43,208 nt of DNA from a bacterium (lineage in GTDB: Bacteria > Pseudomonadota > Alphaproteobacteria > Ferrovibrionales > Ferrovibrionaceae): contig JALHMN010000018.1 in assembly GCA_022844005.1 (NCBI GenBank), positions 1 to 43,208 on the forward strand, written 5' to 3'. Positions 8,022-16,380 of the stretch are shown here, piece by piece. Position 1 is the stretch's first letter; each line of letters starts with the position of its first letter. A program made the translations under genes and the position numbers. The notes beneath the pieces are model-generated. The model was not told where the DNA came from, searched no databases, and was given only the letters and a program-made list of their open reading frames with translations.

Positions 8022-9113
8022 CTACCACCTGTTACAGCGATCCCAGACCTCGACCACTTCGTCGCCGCCGTCGACCACGTGATAGCGGTCGTGCATCGCC
8101 GCCATCATGCAGACGTGGTTCGGCAGGACACGGACGCGGTCGCCGACCGCGATCTCCACCTTCGCGCCGGCTTCGGCCGGGTAGACATGGCCGTGTTCCT
8201 GGCTGACCTTGGCGACGCGCCAGGGCTTGCCCAGGATGCGGCCGAAACCGTCGATGCTCTGGTCCTGCGAGAGCGCCAACGCCCCGGCATCGATCATCGC
8301 CTTCGATCCGTCGGGACGATGACCGACGACGGAGGCGAGCACGCTGACCGCGATGTCGTCTTCGGAACAGACGCCGAGCCCGGACTGGAACAGGTCCATG
8401 AAGACGAAGACGCCCGGGCGCATCTCGGTGACGCCGTCCATCCGCCTTGCGAAGAGGGCGGTCGGCGTCGATCCAACGCTGACCACGGGGCAGGGCAGGC
8501 CCGCCTCACGCAGGCGGTTCGCCGCGAGGACCGCCTTCGAGCGCTCCACCTCCGCCACGGCCACGATGTCGTTGGTGGAGGGGCAGGAGTAGGACTGGCC
8601 CGCATGGGTCAGGATGCCGTGCAGCGTACTGCCGGGGCCGGCGGCGAGGATGCGCCCGATCTCCATCAAGGGTTCTTCCTCGGCGAAGACGCCGGCGCGG
8701 CCGCCGCCCGAATCGATCTCGATCATGACCTTGAAAACGACACCGAGTTCGGCCCCGCGCTTCGCCGCGGCACGGGCGGCATCGGCATCGTCGGTGATCA
8801 GTTTCAGGTCGCAGCCCTCGCGCATCAGCTGAGCGGCTTCTTCCAGCTTCGAGGGCACCAGGCCGACGGCATAGGTGATGTCGCGAAAGCCGTGCTCGAG
8901 AAAGTAGCGGGCCTCCTTCAGGGTGGAAACGGTGAGCCCGTCGCCGCCTTCGCCGAGCGCCATGCGGGCGACCTTGGCCGATTTCGCGGTCTTCAGATGC
9001 GGGCGCAGGCGGACGCCCAGCGCCTTGGCCCGGGCCTGCATTCGTTCGAGGTTCCGGGTCAGCGCGCGCTTGTCGAGGACGAGGGCCGGGGTGGGGAGAT
9101 CCTCAAGGCGCAT
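8022..9113 (-). CDS. PLP-dependent D-threonine aldolase / D-serine dehydratase-like protein
   Basis: A 363-residue enzyme of the alanine-racemase-fold (DSD1/D-threonine aldolase) family. ATG 9113 has AAGGA upstream and gives the usual N-terminus MRLEDLPTPALVLDKRAL. The PLP lysine region is RLRPHLKTAKSAKVA near residue 50. The C-terminal metal site is visible as LPNHVCMMAAMHD, where the His and Cys/Asp ligands of the divalent metal lie in family members. Known relatives cleave D-threonine or D-3-hydroxyaspartate, or dehydrate D-serine; the substrate here cannot be told apart. It overlaps the MFS transporter gene by 11 bp and ends a three-gene minus-strand unit (SDR, MFS, this gene), so the transporter may bring in or expel its substrate. 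Confidence 0.87.
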   Translation of the reverse strand: MRLEDLPTPALVLDKRALTRNLERMQARAKALGVRLRPHLKTAKSAKVARMALGEGGDGLTVSTLKEARYFLEHGFRDITYAVGLVPSKLEEAAQLMREGCDLKLITDDADAARAAAKRGAELGVVFKVMIEIDSGGGRAGVFAEEEPLMEIGRILAAGPGSTLHGILTHAGQSYSCPSTNDIVAVAEVERSKAVLAANRLREAGLPCPVVSVGSTPTALFARRMDGVTEMRPGVFVFMDLFQSGLGVCSEDDIAVSVLASVVGHRPDGSKAMIDAGALALSQDQSIDGFGRILGKPWRVAKVSQEHGHVYPAEAGAKVEIAVGDRVRVLPNHVCMMAAMHDRYHVVDGGDEVVEVWDRCNRW

Positions 9114-10350
9114 GGGGCTGATCCTTCCGCTGGGCTGCCTGTTCCGGCACACCGATATACCCGATCACGGCCAGCGCCAAGGCGCCGGCCAGGAGTGCGA
9201 ACATGGCACGATAGGCGAGTTCCGGCAGCACCGTCGCCGCAGGCCCGGCGATGGCACCGATGACCCAACCGGACAGCCACTGCATCGCAGCCGCGCCGCC
9301 CATCGTGCCGATGTTGAACAGGGTGACGGCCCGGCCGACCAGGTGATCGGGGGCGATGGCCCGCCCATGCGCCACCACCAGGACGAAGCCGCCGGCCGCA
9401 AGGCCGATGCCGACGAGCAGGATGGCGGCGATGGTCAAGGACAGACCCGGAATCAGGGCAAGCAGGCCGAGCTGGAGCACCATGGCCGTGGCGGTGAGGG
9501 CCGCGGGCCGCTTGCGCGAACCCATGATCCGCTCGAGCGAGCCGGCGAGAAGATAGCCGATCACGTTGGCGATCCCCATGGCGAGGAGGATGTTTCCCCC
9601 CTGCACCTTCGTCAGGCCATGAACGTGCGTGAGATAGGGGCCGCCCCACAGGCCGAGGATGGTGATGCCGGTGGCATAGACGGTGAAATTCATCCCGAAG
9701 ATCCGCGGCGTGCGGGGGTCGCGTGCGACGGCGAGGACGCCCTTGAAGGCATCGGCCAGGCTCTCGCCGCCCGCCGGAGACCGGGCGCCATCCGGGGAAT
9801 CCCGGACGGTGAGCGCAAGCAGGAGGACGATCAGCGCGGTCAGCGCCGCCATGACGACGAAGGCGCCGCGCCACCCCGCCGCTTCGGCCAGATAGGCGAG
9901 GGGGGTGGTGGCGAGCAGGCTGCCGGCGGTGCCGACCGCAACGAAGACGCCGGCCACGGCGGCGAAGCGTTCCGGCGGAAACCAGCGCGCGAAGAGCACC
10001 AGCGGGCCGACGAGCGAGGCAGCCGTGCCGATACCGAGCAGCACCCGCGCAAGCGAGAGGCTCGCCAGGCTGGTGCCGGCAGCGAAGGCGCCCGAGCCGA
10101 GGACCGCGATCGCCAGCAACGCCAGCATCACCCGCCGCGGACCGTAGCGATCCAGGAGGATGCCGATCGGGATCTGCAGTCCCGCGAAGACGACGAAGAA
10201 CACAGCGGTGAGAAAGCCGAGATCTGCCGGGGCGAGGGCGAGATCGCGCATGAGATCGGGACCGATGACCGCATTGGCCGCGCGAAAGAAGTGACTGAGC
10301 ATGTAGGCGGCGCAGACCGCCGCCACCATGCGCAGGACCGGACCGGACAC
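9103..10350 (-). CDS. MFS transporter, about 12 membrane segments
   Basis: A major facilitator protein of 415 residues if it starts at GTG 10350, or 408 from ATG 10329; neither has a strong ribosome site. The upstream reading frame stays open but overlaps the SDR gene in another frame, so it is rejected. Motif A between helices 2 and 3 is ILLDRYGPRRVM, and helix 4 carries RVLLGIGTAASLVGPLVLFARWFPPERFA, typical of MFS carriers of the NNP/OFA type. A second-half cytoplasmic loop with ERIMGSRKRPAAL is the repeat of motif A. It lies 8 bp after the SDR gene and overlaps the aldolase-like gene, so it is probably co-transcribed with both. The substrate is unknown. Confidence 0.87.
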   Translation of the reverse strand: MSGPVLRMVAAVCAAYMLSHFFRAANAVIGPDLMRDLALAPADLGFLTAVFFVVFAGLQIPIGILLDRYGPRRVMLALLAIAVLGSGAFAAGTSLASLSLARVLLGIGTAASLVGPLVLFARWFPPERFAAVAGVFVAVGTAGSLLATTPLAYLAEAAGWRGAFVVMAALTALIVLLLALTVRDSPDGARSPAGGESLADAFKGVLAVARDPRTPRIFGMNFTVYATGITILGLWGGPYLTHVHGLTKVQGGNILLAMGIANVIGYLLAGSLERIMGSRKRPAALTATAMVLQLGLLALIPGLSLTIAAILLVGIGLAAGGFVLVVAHGRAIAPDHLVGRAVTLFNIGTMGGAAAMQWLSGWVIGAIAGPAATVLPELAYRAMFALLAGALALAVIGYIGVPEQAAQRKDQPHAP

Positions 10351-10358
10351 GGCCGTGG

Positions 10359-11051
10359 CTACCAGGCGAGTTCGTTGCCCTCGAAATCGAAGAAGCCGCC
10401 GCTCTTCTCGGCGCTCATGCCGGCGAGCACCTTGCGGAGGCCGGCGGCGCTGGCCACCGGCGCCACGGGGGCCGTGGCCCCACCCATGTCGGTGCGGACA
10501 TGCCCCGGATGGAGCGCCACCGTCACGATGCCCTTCTCCTTCAACTCCGCCGCCATGGTGCGGACAACCGAATTCAGCGCCGCCTTGGTGGCGCGATAGG
10601 CCAGGTAGCTCCCGGTGTTGTAGGCATGGCTGCCGAGGCGGCTCGACATCATGCCTATGGTCCTGCCCTTGCCCGCGAGCAGGTTGGGCAGGAGCGCTTC
10701 GGAGACCTTGGTGGGAGCGATCGCATTGACGGCGAAGGCGCGCGTCCAGCTCTCGGGATTGGTCGACCCGAAGCTCATGCCGTCCCGCACCGCGACGCCC
10801 GCGTTGTTGATCAGGACATCGATCGCCTGGTTCCTCAACGCGGCGGCGAGGCGATCGATCGCATCCTCGTCGGTCACCTCGAGCGCATGGATCGAGACGC
10901 TGCCTCCTGCGGACTTTGCCAGGGTGCTCAGTTCCGGTGCGGCGTTCGGGTCGCGGCATGCCGCATGGACCTGCCAGCCGTCGGCGGCGTACTGCCGCAC
11001 CAACTCCAGTCCGATGCCGCGATTGGCACCGGTGACGAGTACGCTCGGCAT
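10359..11051 (-). CDS. SDR-family oxidoreductase (CsgA-like)
   Basis: A 230-residue short-chain dehydrogenase. ATG 11051 is preceded by GGGAGGGAAC, a good ribosome site. The motifs are VTGANRGIGLELV (cofactor loop), LINNAGVA, and the catalytic Ser and Tyr-x-x-x-Lys (MMSSRLGS, YRATKAAL). The tail ALHPGHVRTDMGG is characteristic of the CsgA/sniffer-like SDR branch that includes short C-factor relatives. It heads a minus-strand unit with the MFS transporter and the PLP enzyme. Whether the C-factor signalling role applies here is unknown; family members often act on small carbonyls. Confidence 0.87.
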   Translation of the reverse strand: MPSVLVTGANRGIGLELVRQYAADGWQVHAACRDPNAAPELSTLAKSAGGSVSIHALEVTDEDAIDRLAAALRNQAIDVLINNAGVAVRDGMSFGSTNPESWTRAFAVNAIAPTKVSEALLPNLLAGKGRTIGMMSSRLGSHAYNTGSYLAYRATKAALNSVVRTMAAELKEKGIVTVALHPGHVRTDMGGATAPVAPVASAAGLRKVLAGMSAEKSGGFFDFEGNELAW

Positions 11052-11106
11052 TCTGTTCCCTCCCGAGGAATCCGGGTCGGGATCATAGCGGTCTTCCGTC
11101 GTGAAT

Positions 11107-12384
11107 TCAGCGCGCGATGGCGAACTGCTTCACGTCGATGCAGCCGGCGCGGAATCCGCCGGCGCAATAGGCCAGGTAGTATTCCCACATGCGCTTGAAG
11201 CGGTCGTCGAAGCCGAGGGCGCGAATTGCCGGCCATTCGGCCAGGAAACGATCGCGCCACTGGTCGAGCGTGGCGGCATAGTGCAGCCCGAAGCCGGCAT
11301 CCTCGATCCAGCTGAGGCCGGCCCGGGCGGTTTCGCGCTTGAGCGCGCCCGGGGAGGGCAGCATGCCCCCGGGAAAGATGTACTTCTGGATGAAATCCAT
11401 GGTGGCGCGGTAGGTGTCGAAATACCTGTCGTCGATGGTGATGACCTGAAGCCCGGCGCGGCCGCCGGGCTTCAGGCTGTCATGCAGCTTGCCGAAGAAA
11501 TGCGGCCAGTAGCGCTCACCCACCGCTTCCAGCATCTCGATCGAGGCCACACGGTCATAGCGGTGCTCGAGGTCGCGGTAGTCGCGCAGCTCGATTTTCA
11601 CCTTCTCGCCCAGCCCCTCCTGCTGAACGCGGCGGCTGGCGTAATCGAACTGTTCCTGGCTGATGGTGATGCCGGTGACCCGGCAGCCGACATTCTTCGC
11701 CGCGAAACAGGCGAAGCCGCCCCAGCCGGCGCCGATCTCCAGCACCTCGTGATCGGGATGGGCCTCGATCAACTCCGCCATGCGACGGTATTTGTTGTTC
11801 TGCGCCGCCTCCAGCGGTTCCGCGGGGTTCTCGAATATGGCGGAGGAGTAGGTCATGCTGGGATCGAGCCAGCGGGCGTAAAAATTGTTTCCCAGATCGT
11901 AGTGGTAGGAGATGTTGCGCTTGCTGCCGCGACGGGTATTGGCCTGCAGCATGAAGATCACCCGGCGCAGGAGGCGGCGCATCGGTGTTGCCTTCAGGGT
12001 GTCGTCCAACTCGCCGTTGCTGACGGCCCACTCCGTCAGTTCATGCAGGTTGTCGCAGGTGAAGTCGCCGTCCATGAAGGATTCGGCGACACCGAGGTTT
12101 CCTCCGGTGATGAACCGCTTCGCGAAACGGTAGTTGGTGAAGCGGATTATCGGATTGGGGCCCGGTCTCGAGCCGGTCATGCGAAAGCAGCGCCCATCCG
12201 GAAAGTGGACGGTCACGCTTCCGACCTGGGCCTGGGCGCCGACGATCAAGCCGGCACGGTTCCAGCGGTCGAGACCCGGCAGGTGCCAGATCTCGCTGGC
12301 CGACGAAATGTCACGCGGTTCCCCCGAGTCGGTCGCGGGCGGCTGTCTATCGACCCCCAAGGCAACATCTCCCACCACACTCAT
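11107..12384 (-). CDS. cyclopropane-fatty-acyl-phospholipid synthase-like methyltransferase
   Basis: A 425-residue SAM-dependent enzyme of the CFA-synthase family, which adds a methylene (or in relatives a methyl) group to unsaturated phospholipid acyl chains at the membrane. The N-terminal lipid-binding part has VAESFMDGDFTCDNLHELTEW, a family hallmark. The SAM site is VLEIGAGWGGFACFAA, followed by GITISQEQFDYA and the conserved IEMLEAVGERYWPHFF. A C-terminal segment QKYIFPGGMLPS is also typical. It is the last gene of a four-gene unit and overlaps the DUF1365 gene by ATGA. In Rhodobacter a CFA-like methyltransferase belongs to the singlet-oxygen regulon, and related enzymes take part in furan fatty-acid synthesis, so a methyl-branched or furan lipid product is an alternative (inference). 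Confidence 0.92.
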   Translation of the reverse strand: MSVVGDVALGVDRQPPATDSGEPRDISSASEIWHLPGLDRWNRAGLIVGAQAQVGSVTVHFPDGRCFRMTGSRPGPNPIIRFTNYRFAKRFITGGNLGVAESFMDGDFTCDNLHELTEWAVSNGELDDTLKATPMRRLLRRVIFMLQANTRRGSKRNISYHYDLGNNFYARWLDPSMTYSSAIFENPAEPLEAAQNNKYRRMAELIEAHPDHEVLEIGAGWGGFACFAAKNVGCRVTGITISQEQFDYASRRVQQEGLGEKVKIELRDYRDLEHRYDRVASIEMLEAVGERYWPHFFGKLHDSLKPGGRAGLQVITIDDRYFDTYRATMDFIQKYIFPGGMLPSPGALKRETARAGLSWIEDAGFGLHYAATLDQWRDRFLAEWPAIRALGFDDRFKRMWEYYLAYCAGGFRAGCIDVKQFAIAR

Positions 12385-13154
12385 CCGTCCGATCTCCCAA
12401 GGCTGACTTCGGCCGCGGGCGGCTGGGGGCGATCGTGCAGGCGTGCTCCCTTAAGCCATAGCCGCAAGGCCTCCCAGTGAATGCCGCCGATGATCTTCAG
12501 GGTCATCAGCGGATAGGCAAACAGGCAGGCGAGAAGGTTGCCGTCGTTGAAGGGACGACGCTCGCCGCGATGGGTGGCGATCAAGAGGTCGCCGTCCCGG
12601 TCGCTCTGGCGGATTGCGACCGCCATGCGCTCGGCGGGAGGCGCGATGCGGAAGCGATAGGTGCAGTCCATGGCGATGAAGGGGGAGACGTAGAAGATCT
12701 TCTCCGCCCGCTGGCGCACGACCCGGCCGTCACCCGCCGGCATAAGGTATCCGTGCTGCTGTCCGAAGGTGTTCTTCACTTCGTGCAGTATGGCGATCAG
12801 CCTGCCGGCGCGATCATGGCAGAAGAAGACGCTGAGCGGATTGAAGGCAAAGCCGAACAGGCGCGGGAAGCACAGCAGGCGGATGCTGCCGCCCGTCTCG
12901 TATCCGGCGGCGGCGAGATGGCTCTCCACCCAGGGCCTGAGCGCGCCGCCGTCGCGCGCGCCGTGATCCTCGTCCCGGAAACTGACGAGCCCGGCCCGAT
13001 TGTAGCGGAACAACCGGCTGGAGGCCGCGATCTCGGCGAGGCGGTCGATATCGAGGTAGAGCGAGAATACGCGATAGACGAAGCGATGCCCGAACGGCCG
13101 GAGGCGCCGGTGCATGACCTCGCCGCGGTAGATCGAAGCGGCCGGCGCCGTCAT
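12381..13154 (-). CDS. DUF1365 family protein
   Basis: A 257-residue protein of the DUF1365 family, recognised from the N-terminal YRGEVMHRRLRPFGHRFVYRVF and the central SVFFCHDRAGRLIAILHEVKNTFGQQH. Also conserved are KIFYVSPFIAMDCTYRF and the C-terminal LMTLKIIGGIHWEALRLWLKG. No transmembrane segment or signal peptide stands out. The biochemical activity is not firmly known. The family almost always sits between an FAD-dependent amine oxidase and a CFA-like methyltransferase, as here, so a role in modifying unsaturated acyl chains is likely (inference). ATGA overlaps join it to both neighbours. Confidence 0.9.
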   Translation of the reverse strand: MTAPAASIYRGEVMHRRLRPFGHRFVYRVFSLYLDIDRLAEIAASSRLFRYNRAGLVSFRDEDHGARDGGALRPWVESHLAAAGYETGGSIRLLCFPRLFGFAFNPLSVFFCHDRAGRLIAILHEVKNTFGQQHGYLMPAGDGRVVRQRAEKIFYVSPFIAMDCTYRFRIAPPAERMAVAIRQSDRDGDLLIATHRGERRPFNDGNLLACLFAYPLMTLKIIGGIHWEALRLWLKGARLHDRPQPPAAEVSLGRSDG

Positions 13155-14479
13155 GCAGCGGCCTTCAGGGGGCCGGGCTGATGCGCCGGACCGACCGCCG
13201 AGTGCCAGCCGGGCTCGACACCCAGCGCCCGGGTAACCGCGACGGCCGACATCAGGCCGTCCTCGTGGAACCCGTATCGGGTCCAGGCGCCGCAGAACCA
13301 GAGGCGCCGGCGCCCCTGGATCGCGTGAAGACCCCGCTGCGCCTGGATGGCGCTACTGTCGAACAGGGGATGCGTGTAGTCGAAGGCGGCGACGATGCTG
13401 TCATCGCGTGGGGCAACCGGCGGGTTCAGGGTGACGAAGTAGTCGTGCGCCGCATCAAGGCGTTGCAGATGGTTCATCCAGTAGCTTACGCCGGCTTGAA
13501 GGCCGAGATCGCGCCTGCTTCCGGAAAGATAGTTCCAACTCGACCACACCTTCCGGCGCCGCGGCATCAGGGCCGTGTCCCGGTGGAGGATCGCGCGGTT
13601 CGGCTGGAAGCGGAAGGCGCCCAGGATCCGCCGCTCTTCCGCGGTCGGCGCGTCGAGCAGCTTCAGCGCCTCGTCGGCATGGGTTGCGATCACCACGTGG
13701 TCGAAAGTGCCGCCTGCACCGGCCGCCGGCGTCACGACCACGCCATCCGGTCCCGGTTCGATCCGGGTGACCGGCATGCCGGCATGCGGACGATGCGGCA
13801 GCCGGGCGAGAAGCCGGTCCATATAGACGCGCGAGCCGCCGGTGACGGTCCGCCAGTTCGGCCGGTCGTTCAGCTGCAGCAGGCCGTGATGCAGAAAGAA
13901 CCGGACGAAAGTGGCTGCCGGGAAGGAGAGGATCTCGCCCATCGGGGCCGACCAGATGGCGGCAGCCATCGGCAGAAGGTAGTCGAAGCGGAAGCCGTCG
14001 CCGTAGCGCCCCGCATCGAGATAGCCGCCGAGCGTGACCGTATCGAGAGAGGCTGCTGCGAGGTCACGCGGTGCAGCCTTGTTGAAGCGCAGGATCTCGC
14101 GGACCATGCGTATGAAGCGCGGCCGGAACAGGTTGCGCTTCTGGGCGAACACGGAAGGCAGGTCGGTGCCCGACCATTCCAGCGCGCCGCCGTCGATGCT
14201 GACGGCGAAGCTCATCTCGCTCGGCTGCGTCGGGACGTCCAGTTCGGCGAAGAGGCCGAGCAGGTTCGGGTAGTTGACGTCGTTATGCACGATAAAGCCG
14301 GTATCGATGCCGATCGGACCCTTGGGGTCGTGCACCTCGACGGTGTTGATATGGCCGCCGATGCGCGGCAGGGCCTCGAACACGCTGACCTCGTGCCGGC
14401 GGGACAGGAGGTAGGCGGCGCCGAGCCCGGCGACACCCGTCCCGATGACGGCGATGCGCTGGCCGGCGGGAATGTTCAT
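13151..14479 (-). CDS. FAD/NAD(P)-binding amine-oxidase-like protein
   Basis: A flavoprotein of 442 residues starting at ATG 14479, which overlaps the photolyase stop by ATGA. The N-terminal dinucleotide motif is RIAVIGTGVAGLGAAYLLS followed by VFEALPRIGGHINT, the standard amine-oxidase/desaturase FAD site. The C-terminal block GLHAIQGRRRLWFCGAWTRYGFHEDG (split over residues near 385-410) is typical of the NAD(P)/FAD protein that accompanies DUF1365 and CFA-like genes. Relatives of this fold include phytoene-desaturase-like enzymes, so oxidation or desaturation of a lipid chain is plausible but unproven. The frame remains open upstream into the photolyase gene, but that part is antisense-like noise in another frame of a real gene. 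Confidence 0.9.
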   Translation of the reverse strand: MNIPAGQRIAVIGTGVAGLGAAYLLSRRHEVSVFEALPRIGGHINTVEVHDPKGPIGIDTGFIVHNDVNYPNLLGLFAELDVPTQPSEMSFAVSIDGGALEWSGTDLPSVFAQKRNLFRPRFIRMVREILRFNKAAPRDLAAASLDTVTLGGYLDAGRYGDGFRFDYLLPMAAAIWSAPMGEILSFPAATFVRFFLHHGLLQLNDRPNWRTVTGGSRVYMDRLLARLPHRPHAGMPVTRIEPGPDGVVVTPAAGAGGTFDHVVIATHADEALKLLDAPTAEERRILGAFRFQPNRAILHRDTALMPRRRKVWSSWNYLSGSRRDLGLQAGVSYWMNHLQRLDAAHDYFVTLNPPVAPRDDSIVAAFDYTHPLFDSSAIQAQRGLHAIQGRRRLWFCGAWTRYGFHEDGLMSAVAVTRALGVEPGWHSAVGPAHQPGPLKAAA

Positions 14480-15900
14480 GATGCTTCCTTCCTGATCGAG
14501 CCATAGGCGGCGAGCGCCCGGGCGCGCGCCTTCGCATGGTCGACGATCGGTGCAGGGTAGGTACTCCCGAGCGAGACACCGGCGCGGGCGAGGATAGCGC
14601 CTGGGGCCTCCCAGGGGTGGTGAATCCACTCGGCCGGAAGATCCGCCAGTTCCGGCACCCAGCGCCGGACGTAGTCCCCGAGCGGATCGAACTTCGTGCC
14701 CTGCAGGATCGGATTGAAGATGCGGAAGAAGGGCGCCGCATCGGCGCCACATCCGGCGACCCATTGCCAGCTTGCCCAGTTGCTGGCGCGATCGGCATCG
14801 ACCAGCGTGTCCCAGAACCAGGCGGCGCCCCGGCTCCAGTGGATCAGCAGGTGCTTTACCAGGAAGGATGCGGTGACCATGCGGACGCGGTTGTGCATCC
14901 AACCGCTTTGCCAGAGCTGGCGGATGCCGGCATCGACGATCGGATAGCCTGTACGCCCGGTCTGCCAGGCTTTCAACGCGGCCTCGTCCTCGATCCAGGG
15001 AAAGGCATCGAATTCCGGCCGCAACGGGGTTTCGAGCAGGAATGGCCGCGCCAGCAGGAGATGCCGCGAGAATTCCCGCCAGCCGATCTCCTTGAGAAAT
15101 GTCTCCGTGCCGCCGAGGCGCGCGCCCGAGGCTTCGCGCCGCCGGGTCGCGTGCCACAACTGTCGCGCCGTCACTTCGCCGAAATGCAGGTGCGGCGAGA
15201 GGCGAGACACGCCCTCGCGATCGGGCCGGTCTCGCTCGCGGTCATAGGCGTCGAGGGCGGAATCGAGGAACGCGCGGGCACGTTCATGCGCGCCGTCCTC
15301 TCCAGGACGCCAGGTCTGTGGGAAAGCAGCGGCCCAATTCGGTGCCTGCGGTTGCAGGCCCCAGCTGTCCAGCACCTCGGTTTCGACAGCGGTGGGCGGA
15401 GAGTCCAGACGGGCCGGCGGGGGAAGGGGGCGCGCCGGTTCGGGCAAAGACAGGCAATGACGCCAGAAGGGCGTGAAGACGGAGAAGGGTTCGCCCGACC
15501 TGGTCCTGACCTCTGCGGGATCGAACAGGAACGAACAGCGATGAATTTCGACCTCAACGCCGCCGGCCCGCAGCCGCTCCGCCGAGGCCAGATCGGAGAT
15601 CCGGCGGTCGGGTTCGGTCGCTTCGTTCCAATGGATCGATCCGGCCTCCGTGGCGGCGGCGATGGATTCCAGAATCGCTGCCGGATCGCCCCGCCGCAGG
15701 ATCAGAGATAGACCTCGACGCGCGAATGCCTCCGACAAGGAGGCGAGCGAGCCGTGCAGCCACCAGCGCGCCGCTCCACCCAGGGACTCGTCCAGCACAT
15801 AGACCGGGAGCACCGGGCCGGACTCAGCCGCAGCCGTAAGCGCCGGGTTGTCCGCAAGCCTGAGGTCGTCACGAAGCCAAAGCAGTGAAAGTTGTTTCAT
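14476..15900 (-). CDS. phrB: deoxyribodipyrimidine photolyase
   Basis: A DNA-repair flavoprotein of about 474 residues that splits UV-induced cyclobutane pyrimidine dimers using blue light. ATG 15900 begins MKQLSLLWLRDDLRLADNPAL, the classic start of class I photolyases; an in-frame ATG at 15939 would add 13 residues and is less typical. The C-terminal FAD domain is clear: HFGEVTARQLW, GTETFLKEIGWREFSRHLL, MHNRVRMVTASFLVKHLLI and ASNWASWQWVAGCGADAAP with RIFNPILQGTKFDP. The N-terminal antenna domain is also intact. It is the first gene of a four-gene unit leading to CFA-like lipid modification, an arrangement known from light and singlet-oxygen stress regulons. No matching sigma/anti-sigma pair is in the window. 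Confidence 0.93.
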   Translation of the reverse strand: MKQLSLLWLRDDLRLADNPALTAAAESGPVLPVYVLDESLGGAARWWLHGSLASLSEAFARRGLSLILRRGDPAAILESIAAATEAGSIHWNEATEPDRRISDLASAERLRAGGVEVEIHRCSFLFDPAEVRTRSGEPFSVFTPFWRHCLSLPEPARPLPPPARLDSPPTAVETEVLDSWGLQPQAPNWAAAFPQTWRPGEDGAHERARAFLDSALDAYDRERDRPDREGVSRLSPHLHFGEVTARQLWHATRRREASGARLGGTETFLKEIGWREFSRHLLLARPFLLETPLRPEFDAFPWIEDEAALKAWQTGRTGYPIVDAGIRQLWQSGWMHNRVRMVTASFLVKHLLIHWSRGAAWFWDTLVDADRASNWASWQWVAGCGADAAPFFRIFNPILQGTKFDPLGDYVRRWVPELADLPAEWIHHPWEAPGAILARAGVSLGSTYPAPIVDHAKARARALAAYGSIRKEAS

Positions 15901-16085
15901 TCCGGCCCCGTCTCGACCGGGGAACAGTGTCTGGTCCATGCATATACGCGCGCAGAGGCGCATCGGATTGCAGACACGGTCGCTCCCCCCGATCCCCTCG
16001 TTCCCTGTTATCTTTCTAGCAAGCGCGGTGCCACCTGCCACCCACCGATAGTCGCGGTATCGTGATGCAATTCCCGGAGAGAACG

Positions 16086-16313
16086 ATGGCGTCGGACGTC
16101 CTGTTCGAGATCCAGCGACTGGGGAACACGGTCAAGGCAACGGCTATCGATGCTGCAACAGGAGAGGAAGCCGTCGTCCTGGCGCCGCCCAGCATTTCCC
16201 GGCACGACCTGCAACTGCTGGCGCTGCGCAAGCTGCGCTACCTGCAGGGGCGGAAAGCCGGCGCGGAGGGGCCGGCGGCGCGGCCGTCGAAGGGCAAGGG
16301 GATCGTTGTTTGA
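16086..16313 (+). CDS. small conserved protein (DUF6898-type)
   Basis: A 75-residue protein from ATG 16086, chosen because GGAGA lies upstream; an in-frame ATG at 16062 is less well supported. The sequence starts MASDVLFEIQRLGNTVKATA and includes AIDAATGEEAVVLAPPSISRHDL, then a basic tail rich in Ala, Gly and Lys. I recognise it as similar to short alphaproteobacterial proteins grouped as DUF6898, often beside livH; this rests on memory of the pattern, not on a search. The predicted fold is a small beta-rich domain followed by a helix (LQLLALRKLRYLQG). No function is known. It precedes livH by 67 bp and is divergent from the photolyase operon. Confidence 0.65.
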   Translation: MASDVLFEIQRLGNTVKATAIDAATGEEAVVLAPPSISRHDLQLLALRKLRYLQGRKAGAEGPAARPSKGKGIVV

Positions 16314-16380
16314 TCTTGCCGCAACGCCTCGGGGGACGGATATTCCCTGAAGTGTCATGGAGGGGAGAGCAAAGCGCGGG

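Noticed and set aside
9103-10959. A 618-residue fusion of an N-terminal extension to the MFS transporter
   Set aside because: The extension overlaps the SDR gene in another frame and has no homologous features; the transporter is complete from 10350 or 10329.
13151-15157. A single 668-residue protein covering the amine oxidase and part of the photolyase region
   Set aside because: The upstream part is out of frame with the photolyase, which has full family motifs. The amine oxidase has its own start at 14479 in an ATGA overlap.
16000-16004. GGAAC (minus strand) as -35 of an EcfG or RpoE-type promoter for the photolyase operon
   Set aside because: No CGTT-like or other suitable -10 lies 16-18 bases downstream, and no TGATC element typical of ChrR-linked sigma factors is present.
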